From contig NZ_CP027727.1 in assembly GCF_003851685.1 (NCBI RefSeq), positions 1,798,001-1,862,000 on the forward strand: a DNA stretch of 64,000 nucleotides, read 5' to 3'. This document shows, one piece after another, positions 46,521-56,865 of this stretch. A program made the translations under genes and the position numbers. Each line of letters opens with the position of its first letter. Position 1 is the first letter of the stretch. Source of the stretch: Pseudomonas sp. R5-89-07. Lineage in GTDB: Bacteria; Pseudomonadota; Gammaproteobacteria; Pseudomonadales; Pseudomonadaceae. The notes beneath the pieces were generated by a model. That model was not told where the DNA came from, did not search any database, and saw only the letters and a list, made by a program, of their open reading frames with translations.

Positions 46521-47942
46521 ATGATCCGACCCTCGGCGTTGCTTATAATGTGCGCGACCTTGCTGCTGCCCATGGCAGCGGTCGCGCGTCTTGACGGGCC
46601 GCTGGAAGTGACAAAGCCCGGCAAGGTGCGTGACCTGGCAGATATCCGCTCCAGCCGCACCCTGCGGGTATTGGTCAACCAGAGCCGCAACAGCTCCGGT
46701 GAAGTGCAGGGCCAGGCCATCGGTGTCGAATACCATCGCCTGCGCGCTTTCGAGCAATACCTCAATGGCCGTGCCCGTGATGGCCAGGAGATCAATCTCA
46801 AGATCATTCCCAAGGCCAAGGAGCAGTTGCTCGGCGCGCTGGCCCGTGGCGAAGGCGATCTGGTTGCCCCTGGCGAATTGCTGGATGTGAAGGCCGCGCA
46901 CAAGATCAGCACCAGCGACCCTATCGCCAGCGATGTGCCGTTGTGGCTGGTTGGCGTCAAGGGCGAGCGTCGGTTTACCAAGTTGGAGCAGTTGTCGGGC
47001 CGTACGCTGACGTTGACCACCGGCAGTGCGGCTGCAGATGCGATCAGCCAGGTCAATCAGAAGCTGGCCCTGCACAAGCAACCGCCGATCAAGGTGGAAT
47101 GGGTCGACCCGAGCCTGGCGGTGGAGGACGTGCTGGAAATGGTGCAGGCCGGGATCTTTCACCTGACCATTGTCGAAAAACCGATTGCCGAGCGCTGGTC
47201 GAAAATCCTGCCCAAGTTGCGCTTTGACAAGCAGGTGACCATCAGCGAGCCAGGCGACGAGTACTGGTTCGTGCGTCAGGATGCCTCGATGTTGCGGGCC
47301 AGCATCGATCGTTTCCTCAAGACCTACCGAACCCCTTCCGATCAGGATGTGGCGTTCCAGCGTATCTATCGACGTCTCTATCAAGTGCGTAACCCGTTGG
47401 CCCGGGCCGACCGCCAACGCCTGGAAAAACTGCGCCCGGTCCTGCAAAAGCATGCGCGCGAGCAGGGCATGGACTGGCTGAACCTGGCTGCGCTGGCATT
47501 CAAGGAGTCTGCACTGGACCCTGGCGCACGTAATAGCGGTGGTCCTACCGGTTTGATGCAGATTACGCCTTCAGCGGCGCAGCGGGTGGGCGTCAATAAC
47601 ATCGAGAATGTGGACAGTAATGTGCAGGCGGGCGCGCGCTACCTGGCGATGATCCGTCGCAAGTTTTTCGCTAGCCCCAAGCTTAATGAGCGTGAACGCA
47701 TGGCCTTTGTGCTGGCTGCCTACAACATGGGGCCTGAACGGGTGCAGGGCATGCGCACCGAAGCCAGGCGTCGTGGGCTCAACCCCAATCAGTGGTTCTT
47801 CCAGGTTGAACGCATTGCCATGGAGCAGGTAGGGATGGGCGGCGTCAGCTATGTTAATAGTGTTAACAAGTACTACCTGGCGTTTGACCGGGAGCGAGAG
47901 TCCCTGGAGCCGCCAGCGCCGAAAATAGCATCGCGCAAATAA
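46521..47942 (+). CDS. MltF-like lytic transglycosylase with solute-binding domain (473 aa)
   Basis: N-terminal signal peptide (about residues 1-24), a periplasmic binding protein fold (about 35-275), then a lysozyme-like SLT domain (about 300-460). Catalytic E329 lies in FKESALDPGARN and GLMQITPSAA follows. Cleaves peptidoglycan glycan strands with 1,6-anhydro product; MltF domain order is the same. ATG 46521 has GGAG 7 bases upstream; the upstream GTG/ATG at 46491/46494 are not used. Divergent from tatD. Confidence 0.92.
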   Translation: MIRPSALLIMCATLLLPMAAVARLDGPLEVTKPGKVRDLADIRSSRTLRVLVNQSRNSSGEVQGQAIGVEYHRLRAFEQYLNGRARDGQEINLKIIPKAKEQLLGALARGEGDLVAPGELLDVKAAHKISTSDPIASDVPLWLVGVKGERRFTKLEQLSGRTLTLTTGSAAADAISQVNQKLALHKQPPIKVEWVDPSLAVEDVLEMVQAGIFHLTIVEKPIAERWSKILPKLRFDKQVTISEPGDEYWFVRQDASMLRASIDRFLKTYRTPSDQDVAFQRIYRRLYQVRNPLARADRQRLEKLRPVLQKHAREQGMDWLNLAALAFKESALDPGARNSGGPTGLMQITPSAAQRVGVNNIENVDSNVQAGARYLAMIRRKFFASPKLNERERMAFVLAAYNMGPERVQGMRTEARRRGLNPNQWFFQVERIAMEQVGMGGVSYVNSVNKYYLAFDRERESLEPPAPKIASRK

Positions 47943-48045
47943 TCGATTTTATCGATATTGATAAAGCAATTTTTTGGCTTTTATCATTGTTTAAACTGAT
48001 TAATATAGCGGCCAACCAACCCCTACCTGAAAAAGGATTTACCCC

Positions 48046-48480
48046 ATGAGCCCATTGATTACCCGCGTCCTGTCCACCCGCGCCGGTTATGGCCTGACTG
48101 TTCTGCGCATCTTTGTAGGCGTTATCTTCGCTGCCCACGGCTCGCAAAAACTCTTCGGCTGGTTTGGTGGCGGCGGCCTGGCGGGCACCGCACAATGGAT
48201 GGAAAGTATCGGTCTGGCGCCGGGCACGCTGATGGCTGTGTTGTCAGGCGGCACTGAGTTCTTTGCTGGCCTGGCGCTAATCATCGGTCTGCTCGCACGC
48301 CCTGCGGCATTGGGCCTGACCTTCCTGACACTGGTGGCGATTTTTTCGGTGCACATTCATAACGGGCTGTTCATGGCCAACAATGGTTATGAATTCGCAC
48401 TAGCTCTGCTAGGCGGCTCGCTGGCAGTGCTGTTCGAAGGCGCCGGCAAACTGTCGGCCGACCGCGCCATCGCCAACTGA
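48046..48480 (+). CDS. DoxX-family membrane protein (144 aa)
   Basis: Four transmembrane helices, with GVIFAAHGSQKLFGWFGGGGL near the N-terminus and LAGTAQWMES, the DoxX/YphA family pattern. Such proteins are linked to oxidative stress responses or a thiosulfate:quinone reductase-like role in other genera, but this one is not assigned. AAAAAGGA precedes the ATG. A terminator follows the gene. Confidence 0.88.
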   Translation: MSPLITRVLSTRAGYGLTVLRIFVGVIFAAHGSQKLFGWFGGGGLAGTAQWMESIGLAPGTLMAVLSGGTEFFAGLALIIGLLARPAALGLTFLTLVAIFSVHIHNGLFMANNGYEFALALLGGSLAVLFEGAGKLSADRAIAN

Positions 48481-48498
48481 CTGTTCCACACAGTAAAG

Positions 48499-48523
48499 AG
48501 GCCCGCCCTGTGCGGGCCTTTTC
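48499..48523 (+). terminator. Terminator of the DoxX gene
   Basis: AGGCCCGC (48499-48506) pairs with GCGGGCCT (48512-48519), followed by a TTTT run. Confidence 0.82.
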
Positions 48524-48735
48524 GTTGCTCGGGATTCTTGACACTGCCCCGCCAGCTTCTCTAGGATGCTGCTCATGCGCCGATTTAAACAGCTAATTGC
48601 GGGGCGCCACTGGGCTCGATGCAGTCCGACAGAACCATGCACTCATCAGTAGGCACGGCTCGAAATACCGCTAAAGCGCTGGTTCGGTGTTGCCTCTCAC
48701 CTGCCCGCAGACTTTTGAGGCAGAGACACGACACG

Positions 48736-49044
48736 ATGAATGCACTACGCCCCCTGATACGCCTGGCCCCGATCACTGCGGACCTGACTCAACGCAACCC
48801 GAAAATTCTCCTGGGCGGCAAGCACCAGCCGACGCTACTGCGTTACCTGGACGGCTGGCCACGCCGCACCGGACGGCCTTCGGCGTTCCTGATCCAGTTC
48901 GTGGAGGACGGTGACTCCCTGGCCCGTTTCGCCAGTAACAGCTTTGACCTCGCGGTCATCCAGGCGCCCAGTTCGGGCAATGCCGAAGAGGTAATCCGCC
49001 AGCTGACGCGTATCGCCCGGCAAGGGCTGATTGCCCGTCGCTGA
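48736..49044 (+). CDS. Conserved hypothetical protein (102 aa)
   Basis: ATG 48736 starts MNALRPLIRLAPITAD; the frame is open upstream to 48619 but that part has poor ribosome-binding features. The product is a soluble, arginine-rich protein with no motif I recognise. A 255-base leader without genes separates it from the DoxX terminator; it may hold a regulatory RNA structure. Convergent with the Gld-like operon, 15 bases away. Confidence 0.75.
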   Translation: MNALRPLIRLAPITADLTQRNPKILLGGKHQPTLLRYLDGWPRRTGRPSAFLIQFVEDGDSLARFASNSFDLAVIQAPSSGNAEEVIRQLTRIARQGLIARR

Positions 49045-49059
49045 TCCCAACACGATATG

Positions 49060-50799
49060 TCAGCTAAACGCCACGGGTGGCCACCGGCGTCGACACAGGC
49101 AACGATAACGTACCCAGGCTATCAGGCACAAAACCAGCGGTACCGTCGCGGTCATCAGCAGTTTTACGTTGCGTTTGAAGCGGTGCAGTGGCGCATACGC
49201 CTGAGTCTTGAGGGCGTGGAGTTCGATGGGCAGGCGCAGGCGTTCTTTGTTGAGCGCTTGCAACTGGGTATTGGTGTCCACGGCCTGAACGCCCAAGCGT
49301 ATGGCCGGTGGATTCAACCGCTGCCACGCTTGCTCGGTACGCTCAAGACGACGTTCCAGTTCTGCTGCCTTTTCCTGATAGGCCTGTGCGGCAGCTTGGC
49401 GCATGGGCTCGAGGGTACTGAGTGAACGCGGCCCAATGCGCGGGCGAATATTGGCGAGTTCTGCGGGAGCCGCCAGATTATCCAGTGTGTTCAACACGAA
49501 CTGCACGTTGCTATTGGCTGTTGTCTGGCTGACCGCGTCGGCGAGCAAATCGGTATCGGCAACCACGACTACCTCGATATGGGCGGCCTTTTGCAGGCCT
49601 GGCGGCTGTCCTGCGAGACCGTCAGGAAATGCCGAATAGGCCGGCCCCTCAAGACGAGCGGCAATCACATGGCGCTGACCTGAAGTGGAGGCTTGCTCAA
49701 TGAGCGAGTCGAACTCCGTCATTGAAGCGAAACGCCCGGCATCCATCATCGCGGACTGCCAAGAGCTTTGCAGCAGCGGGGTGAAGGTCGTCCGGCTTTT
49801 TCGGGTGCGCAAAAGGGCGCCACTGCTTGATACGCTCAGGCTGTTGAGTTTCCAGGTGCTGATGTCATGCGCGGTCATTGCCTGTCGCGGCAGTTTCAAC
49901 CTGGCTGGATGCAGTACGGTGGGCATGTCTGGGCCGAGCGAGGCCGAGGAGGCGTAAAGACTGTCAACCAGTAGCTGGTTCGCGGGCATCCGTACGCCCC
50001 ATGTGGTCAACAGGCCCTCCAGCCTGGAATCCACCGATACGGTTTCAGTACCCATCTCGCTCACCGGGTCGATGAAGACCATCAGTTTGCCGCCCCTCAA
50101 GACAAACTGCTCGATGGCGTAAAGCGTTTGTTCGGCTAGCGCCCTTGGCTGCACGACCATCAAGCTGTCGATCGACGCAGGCACCTGAGTGATCTTAGGT
50201 GCCAATTCCATCAGGTTGAAATGCCCGCGCATCTGCTCCACGAGGTGTCCGGCGGATTGATTCAACGGTAATCCGGATAGGAGCCCGACGTTGGAACGTT
50301 GAGGGTGCATCAATTTATGGATCAGGTGGCTGATTTGATACTCGAGCAACGGTTCGTCGTCGGGGTTGAACACTTCGATACGTTGTGTGCTCTGGCCGCC
50401 ACGCGTGCCTATGAGGCCAAGATATCCTTGTGTGTCATCCAGGCCGAATAAGCTCGCTTTGTAGGCATCTTCTGAAAATGGAATGGGATCAATAACATGC
50501 AAATTGATCATGCCGTCGGCCGCGGCTTCGAATTCCTGGAGTACGTCCTCTATGCGTTGTCCGAGGCGTTTCACGATTCGGCTTCTCTTCGGTGCGCTGA
50601 GCGAGTTGAAATAATACAAGTCCAGTGGGCCTTCGAGCGTCGCGAGCAGTTGCCGCGTCGATGGCGATAAGGTATGGATTTTCTGTTGTGAAACATCCCA
50701 GCGGGTATTGGGTAGTTTGTTTATCCAGACCAGATTGGTTGCCAGAAACAGTAATGATATAACGATCAACGTCATACCCATACGAAGAGCGGATCGCAT
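49060..50799 (-). CDS. GldG-like ABC transporter accessory protein (579 aa)
   Basis: Membrane-anchored protein of the GldG type: N-terminal TM (about residues 9-28) followed by the QKIHTLSPSTRQLLATLEGPL signature (core LSPSTRQLL), a large soluble part (about 30-480), a coiled region (about 490-520) and a C-terminal TM (about 545-563). The operon order ATPase-permease-GldG is seen in bacterial ABC transporters of unknown export role, first known from gliding bacteria. Start has AAGGAAAG 7 bases upstream. Pseudomonas does not glide; the function is not known. Confidence 0.82.
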   Translation of the reverse strand: MRSALRMGMTLIVISLLFLATNLVWINKLPNTRWDVSQQKIHTLSPSTRQLLATLEGPLDLYYFNSLSAPKRSRIVKRLGQRIEDVLQEFEAAADGMINLHVIDPIPFSEDAYKASLFGLDDTQGYLGLIGTRGGQSTQRIEVFNPDDEPLLEYQISHLIHKLMHPQRSNVGLLSGLPLNQSAGHLVEQMRGHFNLMELAPKITQVPASIDSLMVVQPRALAEQTLYAIEQFVLRGGKLMVFIDPVSEMGTETVSVDSRLEGLLTTWGVRMPANQLLVDSLYASSASLGPDMPTVLHPARLKLPRQAMTAHDISTWKLNSLSVSSSGALLRTRKSRTTFTPLLQSSWQSAMMDAGRFASMTEFDSLIEQASTSGQRHVIAARLEGPAYSAFPDGLAGQPPGLQKAAHIEVVVVADTDLLADAVSQTTANSNVQFVLNTLDNLAAPAELANIRPRIGPRSLSTLEPMRQAAAQAYQEKAAELERRLERTEQAWQRLNPPAIRLGVQAVDTNTQLQALNKERLRLPIELHALKTQAYAPLHRFKRNVKLLMTATVPLVLCLIAWVRYRCLCRRRWPPVAFS

Positions 50800-50814
50800 C
50801 AGCGACTTTCCTTC

Positions 50815-51540
50815 TCAGCTGTTTTTATAGTTGAGTGTCACAATGGTTGCGCAGAGAAAAGCGAAGATCATGCTGACAAAGTATAAACCGTCATGAAGTG
50901 TTATCTTGCCGTTGTCCATTGAGCTGAAACGAGAAATCGGGTCAAGTTTCATCACGCTGTCAACTATCCAGATCGGTGCCTGATGTTCAAGTGCATCCAG
51001 CACTGAAGAAAGCCCGCTGATGGTCAGCAGCAAACCCATCGTCAGTAGGAAAATAACAATTCGCTGGTGCGTAAGTGCACAGATAAAACAACCTACAGAT
51101 AGATAACTTCCCGCCAGTAGCCAACTTGCCAGAAATTGCGATGCGATTACCCCATCGTCGGGTGTTCCGAGATAATGGGCGGCAATCACCATCGGAAAAT
51201 TCAGCAGCAGGGCGACACTGCATACTGCCCAGGCAGCCAGGAATTTTCCTATTACTCGTTCGGCTGCTGTGACGGGCAGGGTTTTCATCATGTTGGAGAA
51301 GCCGGTGCTGTGTTCATCAGCCCATAATTGCATTGATAAGCTGGGTATCAGCAGCAGATAGAGCCAGGGGTGCAGCTCGAAAAAAGCCTGCAGGTCGCTG
51401 CTGTCTCGCTCCATCCAGCGGTGGGTGTGCAATCCCAGCGCCGCGCCGAGCACCAGGAAGAACGCCACGCTCAGGTAGGTGGTGGGGGAGCAGGCATAGC
51501 TGGCGAGTTGGCGTTTGAAAATGAGGGGCAGCAGTATCAA
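50815..51540 (-). CDS. ABC-2-type permease, GldF-like (241 aa)
   Basis: Six hydrophobic helices across the protein; the N-terminal IFKRQLASYACSP and central MQLWADEHSTGF are as in GldF/NosY-like permeases. TTG 51540 is the start and overlaps the ATPase stop by 4 bases (TTGA), with GAGG upstream, so translation is coupled. 15 bases separate it from the GldG-like gene. Confidence 0.85.
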   Translation of the reverse strand: MILLPLIFKRQLASYACSPTTYLSVAFFLVLGAALGLHTHRWMERDSSDLQAFFELHPWLYLLLIPSLSMQLWADEHSTGFSNMMKTLPVTAAERVIGKFLAAWAVCSVALLLNFPMVIAAHYLGTPDDGVIASQFLASWLLAGSYLSVGCFICALTHQRIVIFLLTMGLLLTISGLSSVLDALEHQAPIWIVDSVMKLDPISRFSSMDNGKITLHDGLYFVSMIFAFLCATIVTLNYKNS

Positions 51541-52463
51541 GGGAATACCTCGTGGCTCAGATGGTGAACGACATCGTTCAGGCGACCTGGCTCAAGATGC
51601 AGTGACGTTATGTTCCAGCCGCGATGGGTGATGAGGGCGTTGATGGCGGGGAAGATGGCGTGCCCGGGCATGGCCAGAACCGTCACTTTGCCTGGGTTCT
51701 GACGGTCTTCTTCGATGCCGGCAACCCCAGGTAACACGGCCAGTGCGAGTAGATCCGGAGGCGGATCCGCGGCGAGCGTCACCGCTTGGAAGTGCCTGGA
51801 GCTGCGCTGCAAATCAGTCAGCGAAGAATCGGCAACCAGTCGTCCGCGTGCGATTACCAGGGCGCGGGTGCAGATGTCGGCCATCGCGTCGTAATGGCGG
51901 GAGGCAATGATGACGCTCATTTCCTCGCTGAGTGACTGGACAAGCGCCCTGAATTTGAGCCGTTGCTCACCGTTCAAACCTTCCGTGGGCTCGTCCAGCA
52001 GGAGCACACCGGGAGAATGCACAATGGCTTGCGCAATCGCGACTCTACGTTTCAAGCCAGGACTGAGCACATCGATGGGGCAGTGGAATACGGGGAGCAG
52101 CTCAAGTCGCGTGGCGACCCGGTCCACCTGCCTGCGTTTTTCTGCGCCGCTGAACCCTCGAGCAGCGGCAACAAAATGGAGGATGCTTTTGACCGACAGC
52201 GTGTGGTGGGTGATGCCCTCCTGGAGCTGGTAGCCAACAGCTTGCCTGGCAGGCACTGAATGGGTCTGGGTATTGAAACCCTGAATATTGACGTGCCCAC
52301 TAGTGGGTTTGGTCATGCCGGAAATCAAATTCAGCAACGCTGTTTTACCGGCGCCATGTTCTCCAAGTACACCCACGCATTCCTGGCGTTGGGTATAGAA
52401 CGAAACGTCGTTGATCACGCTTTTTTTGCCCAGGTGCTTTGTCAGGTTGCTGACTTCGATCAT
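51537..52463 (-). CDS. ABC transporter ATP-binding protein, GldA-like (308 aa)
   Basis: Walker A GEHGAGKTALL (about residues 34-44), the signature motif LSPGLKRRVAIAQA, Walker B VLLLDEPTEGL and a histidine in SRHYDA as H-loop. The C-terminal ~90 residues form an extra domain as in GldA/NodI-type ATPases. First gene of a three-gene operon with the permease and GldG-like genes. Divergent from the coiled-coil gene at 52704, with a 240-bp region between them. Confidence 0.9.
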   Translation of the reverse strand: MIEVSNLTKHLGKKSVINDVSFYTQRQECVGVLGEHGAGKTALLNLISGMTKPTSGHVNIQGFNTQTHSVPARQAVGYQLQEGITHHTLSVKSILHFVAAARGFSGAEKRRQVDRVATRLELLPVFHCPIDVLSPGLKRRVAIAQAIVHSPGVLLLDEPTEGLNGEQRLKFRALVQSLSEEMSVIIASRHYDAMADICTRALVIARGRLVADSSLTDLQRSSRHFQAVTLAADPPPDLLALAVLPGVAGIEEDRQNPGKVTVLAMPGHAIFPAINALITHRGWNITSLHLEPGRLNDVVHHLSHEVFP

Positions 52464-52703
52464 AGGGATTACCGAATCAATTGGGCGGTGCTTGAAGAAG
52501 GGGTGGTTTGTGTATAGCGGTGCGTTAAAAAGATTACGTTCAATACCCGTCCTTGGGAACGCTGGGTGCGCTTAATAAGTAAAGTCCTACATTTGAATTG
52601 ATTACGCACTGAAACAATTGTTTTGTTCTGAGTACCTGATAATGGTCGGATATTTGTCCGATATTTATATAAGGTTTTCTTTTTGCAATGAGGCCTGATT
52701 GCC

Positions 52704-53708
52704 ATGATGCTTCTACGTACCCTTGTTCTTGAGCGCAGCGGCGAGGATGCTCCCGTCAACGGTGCATTGCTGTGTGGATTCGCTGTCGAGCAGACGGCCT
52801 CCAACTTCCTGGTGTATAGCCTTGATGAAGAAGCCGAGCCCGGCCACTCCAGGGTGTATGTCGCGGCCCTACGCAAAAAGCTCGAGCGGTATTTCCTGGG
52901 CGGGGTTGAGTCCAAAGATGACTTGCAAGTAGCGATGCAAGTTTTCAAGCAAATCCTGATGATGGCGGCAGCACCGGGCAATAAGGAAAGTGCCGTTACA
53001 GGCTCTCAGGTTCCGTTTCACTTCATCGATCTGAAAGGTTGCAGGTTGCCGCCTGCCAGGCCCGAGGACCATCACTCGGTAATCGTCAAGAAAGCATTGG
53101 TGATGAAAGTGATTACTTTGGGCATGTCCGCCCCCGCTGCGCCTGCGATAGAGAGCAGCGCAGTCATCGTGCCGTCCATTCGCTTTTCATCGCAGATGGT
53201 TGCACCGCCCCGAGGCAAGAGCCAGCCAAAGTCCGTCGCGCCGCCTATGGAGGAAGGCTCTGTTGAAGAGCAGCCGCATGCGCTGGTCAGGGTACCGGAG
53301 ATAACACAGGTGCCAGCCGAACCTCTAACGCCGTCTATTCAGTCAGAACCTGTCGAAGCCCAGTCGGTCTCCTCCTCTGCGAGGGAGCATACCTCCATGC
53401 TTGAGATAGACAGTACGCTGAGCAATCTCGCAAGGGTTGCCCAGGAACTGACGCAAAAAAAACAGGCAGTCATCGAGCGTGAGGAGATGCTCGAACAGTG
53501 GCAGGCTCGACTGCAACAACAGCAGACTCAGCAGGATGAAAAAAGCCGAGCGTTGGATCAGCGCCATACGCGGTTGCAGGAGCAGGAGCTTGAGGTGAGC
53601 CAGAAGACTGAAAAAATGGTGTTGATGATGTCGCAGCTATCGCTGATGCGAAAGCGCCTGCAAGGCACGCTCGTTGAACTGGACCAGGTCCTCGATGGGC
53701 AAGGCTGA
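52704..53708 (+). CDS. Coiled-coil protein of unknown function (334 aa)
   Basis: An N-terminal globular part (about residues 1-140), a proline/serine-rich linker (about 140-225) and a long C-terminal coiled coil (about 228-330) rich in Gln and Glu. No signal peptide or TM. ATG 52704 is followed by a second ATG; GAGG about 10 bases upstream. Divergent from the ABC operon, suggesting a functional or regulatory link. A short TCGGA/TCCGA inverted repeat (52646-52661) lies before it. Not recognised. Confidence 0.78.
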   Translation: MMLLRTLVLERSGEDAPVNGALLCGFAVEQTASNFLVYSLDEEAEPGHSRVYVAALRKKLERYFLGGVESKDDLQVAMQVFKQILMMAAAPGNKESAVTGSQVPFHFIDLKGCRLPPARPEDHHSVIVKKALVMKVITLGMSAPAAPAIESSAVIVPSIRFSSQMVAPPRGKSQPKSVAPPMEEGSVEEQPHALVRVPEITQVPAEPLTPSIQSEPVEAQSVSSSAREHTSMLEIDSTLSNLARVAQELTQKKQAVIEREEMLEQWQARLQQQQTQQDEKSRALDQRHTRLQEQELEVSQKTEKMVLMMSQLSLMRKRLQGTLVELDQVLDGQG

Positions 53709-53833
53709 GGCGATGAGTTTGCCGGCCTGGATACTTTGTGCCATTGATTTATCATCGATCCCCGCCGGCCGACGCCAGGGTATGATGCCGTGGTCTGTCG
53801 ACACTACTGGACATTGCCTGGGGATATGCGCGT

Positions 53834-54307
53834 TTGAGTACCAAGCTGATTACCAAAGAAGGCCATGAGGCGCTGAAAAAGGAGCTGGACTACCTTTGGC
53901 GCGAGAAGCGCCCGGACACCACGCGCAAGGTGACATGGGCCGCTTCCCTGGGGGATCGCAGCGAAAACGCGGATTACCAGTACAACAAGAAGCTGTTGCG
54001 TGAGATCGATCGGCGGGTGCGCTACCTGCGCAAACGCCTCGAAGACATGCGTGTGGTGGAGTACATGCCCGAGCAGGAGGGCAAGGTGTTTTTTGGTGCG
54101 TGGGTCGACGTCGAAAACGAGCAGGGTGAAGCCAAGCGTTTTCGCATTGTGGGTTATGACGAGATCTACGACCGGATGGATTACATCTCCATCGACTCTC
54201 CCATGGCTCGTGCGTTGCTGCGCAAGGAGGTCGACGATGAGGCCATCGTACAGACCCCTGGCGGTGAGGTGTGCTGGTGGATCACCCGCATTGAATATGA
54301 GAAATAG
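53834..54307 (+). CDS. greB: Transcription elongation factor GreB (157 aa)
   Basis: Rescues backtracked RNA polymerase by stimulating transcript cleavage. The N-terminal coiled coil carries the acidic tip in WAASLGDRSENADYQYNKK (D and E at the tip), followed by the FKBP-like C-terminal domain (about 80-157) with RIVGYDEIYDRMDYISIDSPMARALL. TTG 53834 gives the Pseudomonas N-terminus; an ATG at 53826 is out of frame. A strong terminator follows. Confidence 0.95.
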   Translation: MSTKLITKEGHEALKKELDYLWREKRPDTTRKVTWAASLGDRSENADYQYNKKLLREIDRRVRYLRKRLEDMRVVEYMPEQEGKVFFGAWVDVENEQGEAKRFRIVGYDEIYDRMDYISIDSPMARALLRKEVDDEAIVQTPGGEVCWWITRIEYEK

Positions 54308-54308
54308 C

Positions 54309-54355
54309 AACGGATGGCCCTCACTCTGGTTGGAATAGGGGCCATCCGTTTTTTT
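54309..54355 (+). terminator. Rho-independent terminator of greB
   Basis: A 12-bp stem (54309-54320 with 54339-54350) and a T tract to 54355. It reaches the stop codon of the convergent YbbP-like gene. Confidence 0.88.
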
Positions 54356-56865
54356 CAGCCCTCGCGCAATACCGTGAGTGGGCTGGCGTTCAGCGCACGG
54401 CGTGTACCGAACACCCCGGCGCCACCGATCAGCAGCGCACCGATCAGCGGCAGCAGCAATAGCCAGGGGTGAGGGTGCCAGCTCAGATCAAAGGCGTAGC
54501 GGTACAGCACCCAGGTCACCAGCTCCGTGCCCAGTGCCGCCAGCAAACCACTGACCGCCCCCAGCAGGCCGAACTCGATGCGCCGTGCCTTGACCAGCAG
54601 CCTGCGCTCGGCACCCAGCGCACGTAGCAGCGCACCTTGGCGAATCCGCTCATCCAGGGTGGCCTGCAGGCCGGAGAACAGCACGGCCATGCCTGCGGCG
54701 AGCACGAACAGCAGTACATATTCCACCGCGAGGGTTACCTGGGCGAGGATGCTGCGCAACTGTTCCAGTAAGGCCTCGACCTGCAGGATGGTGACGGCGG
54801 GGAAGGCGCGGGACAGGTCGACGATCTGCTGGTCATGCCCAGGCGCCAGGTAGAAGCTGGTCAGGTAGGTGGTCGGCAGATCTTTCAAGGTGCCGGGTTG
54901 GAAGATCATGAAGAAGTTGGGCTGGAAGTTGTCCCAGTTGATCGTCCGCAGGCTGGTGACCCGTGCCTCGCGATTCTCGCCGCCGATGGTGAATACCAGA
55001 TGGTCGTTGAGCTTGAGCTTCAGGCTTTCAGCCACCTTGGCTTCCACCGATACCCCGGGGATGTCATCGCCCGGTTGCGCCGTCCACCAGGTGCCTGCCG
55101 TCAGTACGTTGCCTTGGGGCAAGTCGGCGGCCCAGGTCAGGCTCAAGTCCCGTTGCACGGCGCGGTCACCGCTGGAATCCTTGCTGACAATCTCTTGTAC
55201 GGGTTCGCCGTTGATGCTGATCAGTCGGCCGGGTACGACGGGATAGAGCGGAGCAGATTGCGCCTGAACCTCCAGCAGGCGGGCGCCAAACGCGTCTTTG
55301 TCGGCCGGCAGGATATTGAGCGCGAAGTAGTTGGGCGCATCCTTGGGCAACTGGTTCTGCCAAGTGTCGAGCAACTCGCCACGCAGCAGGGCGATCAAGC
55401 CCATGGACAACAGGATCAAGCCAAACGCCAGGGACTGGCCGGCGGCTGCCAGTGGATGTCGCAGCAATTGGCCCAGGCCCAATCGCCAAGGCAAGGAGGC
55501 GCGCGCGAGTAACCGGCGCAGGCTTTGCAATAATAACAGCAGCAGCCCGCCGAGGATCAGTGCCGCCACCACGCCGCCGCCCAGCAATGCGAAGGTCAGC
55601 ACCAGGTCGAGGCTCAGGCGCCACATGATCAGGCCCAGGGCGAAGAGCGCCGCGCCATAGACCATCCAGGTGCTCGAAGGGATAGGCAGCAGGTCGCGGC
55701 GCAGTACCCGCAGCGGCGGCACCCGGCCGAGCGCGGCCAGGGGCGGCAGGGCGAAGCCGGCGAGGGCAACGAGGCCGGTGCCGATACCGGCAACGGCCGG
55801 TAGCAGCCCGCCGGGTGGCACGTCCGCAGGCAACAGATCGTGCAGAAAGTAGAACAGACCAAATTGCGCGAGCCAACCGAGGAGGGCGCCGGCCAGGCTC
55901 GCCAACAAGCCCAGTACGCTCAGTTGCAGACTGAACAGCAGCATGGTTTCGCGTCGCGACAGCCCCAGGCAGCGCAGCAACGCGCTGGCATCGAAGCGGC
56001 GGCTGGCAAAGCGGTTGGCCGACAGCGCCACGGCGACGCCGGCCAGCAACACCGCCACCAGGCTGGCCATATTCAGGTAACGCTCGGCCTTGCCCAGGGC
56101 GCCACCGATCTGTTGGTTGCCATCGCGCGAGTCCTGCAGGCGCTGGTTGGGCGCCAGGCCCGGCTTGATCAGTTCGCGATAGGTTTGCAGCGCTGTACTG
56201 CCGGGTGGCGCACGCCACAGTTCGCGATAGCTCACGCGGCTGCCAGGCTGGACCACGCCGGTGGCGTCCAGGTCCGCCAGGTTGATCATTACCCTGGGGG
56301 TGAGGCTATAGAAGTTGCCGGCGCGGTCGGGCTCATACGTCAGGATGCGTGTCAGGCGCAGGGTCTTCATGCCGACGTCGATGCTGTCTCCGATTTTCAG
56401 GTCCAGCGCTGTCAGCAGCCGCGCTTCCACCCAGGCTTCGTCGGGTTTGGGACCACCACCTTGGGTTTCGGCTCCAAAAGGTTCAGCCGTACTTTTGAGT
56501 GCGCCGCGCAGCGGGTACTGTTCGTTGACCGCCTTGATACTGGAGAGCTGGATGCCGTTGTCGGCGGCGATAACGCTGGAAAATTCGACGATGCGCGCAT
56601 GATCCAGGCCCAGTTCGGTGCCGGATCTGATTTGCTCGGGGCGGGCCGGCGAGCTGCCTTCGAGTACCAGGTCTGCGCCGAGAAACTCGGTGGCGCGCAA
56701 CAGCATGGCGCCGTTCAGGCGTGCACCGAAATAGCCGATAGCGGTACTGGCGGCCACGGCCACCAGCAGGGCGAAGAACAACACGCGCAGTTCGCCGGCG
56801 CGGGCATCGCGCAGTAACTGGCGCATGGCAAGGCTGAACAGGCGTAACAGCGGCAGGCGTGCCAT
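54355..56865 (-). CDS. ybbP: FtsX-like ABC permease, YbbP type (836 aa)
   Basis: Permease half of an ABC exporter with YbbA, of unknown substrate, possibly lipids or lysophospholipid-related. N-terminal TM (about residues 20-45), a MacB-like periplasmic region, further TM clusters in two FtsX domains (about 265-400 and 720-830). The start ATG 56865 overlaps the ybbA stop by 4 bases; a preceding TTG is not used. The pair YbbAP stands beside tesA in E. coli and Pseudomonas alike. Confidence 0.92.
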   Translation of the reverse strand: MARLPLLRLFSLAMRQLLRDARAGELRVLFFALLVAVAASTAIGYFGARLNGAMLLRATEFLGADLVLEGSSPARPEQIRSGTELGLDHARIVEFSSVIAADNGIQLSSIKAVNEQYPLRGALKSTAEPFGAETQGGGPKPDEAWVEARLLTALDLKIGDSIDVGMKTLRLTRILTYEPDRAGNFYSLTPRVMINLADLDATGVVQPGSRVSYRELWRAPPGSTALQTYRELIKPGLAPNQRLQDSRDGNQQIGGALGKAERYLNMASLVAVLLAGVAVALSANRFASRRFDASALLRCLGLSRRETMLLFSLQLSVLGLLASLAGALLGWLAQFGLFYFLHDLLPADVPPGGLLPAVAGIGTGLVALAGFALPPLAALGRVPPLRVLRRDLLPIPSSTWMVYGAALFALGLIMWRLSLDLVLTFALLGGGVVAALILGGLLLLLLQSLRRLLARASLPWRLGLGQLLRHPLAAAGQSLAFGLILLSMGLIALLRGELLDTWQNQLPKDAPNYFALNILPADKDAFGARLLEVQAQSAPLYPVVPGRLISINGEPVQEIVSKDSSGDRAVQRDLSLTWAADLPQGNVLTAGTWWTAQPGDDIPGVSVEAKVAESLKLKLNDHLVFTIGGENREARVTSLRTINWDNFQPNFFMIFQPGTLKDLPTTYLTSFYLAPGHDQQIVDLSRAFPAVTILQVEALLEQLRSILAQVTLAVEYVLLFVLAAGMAVLFSGLQATLDERIRQGALLRALGAERRLLVKARRIEFGLLGAVSGLLAALGTELVTWVLYRYAFDLSWHPHPWLLLLPLIGALLIGGAGVFGTRRALNASPLTVLREG

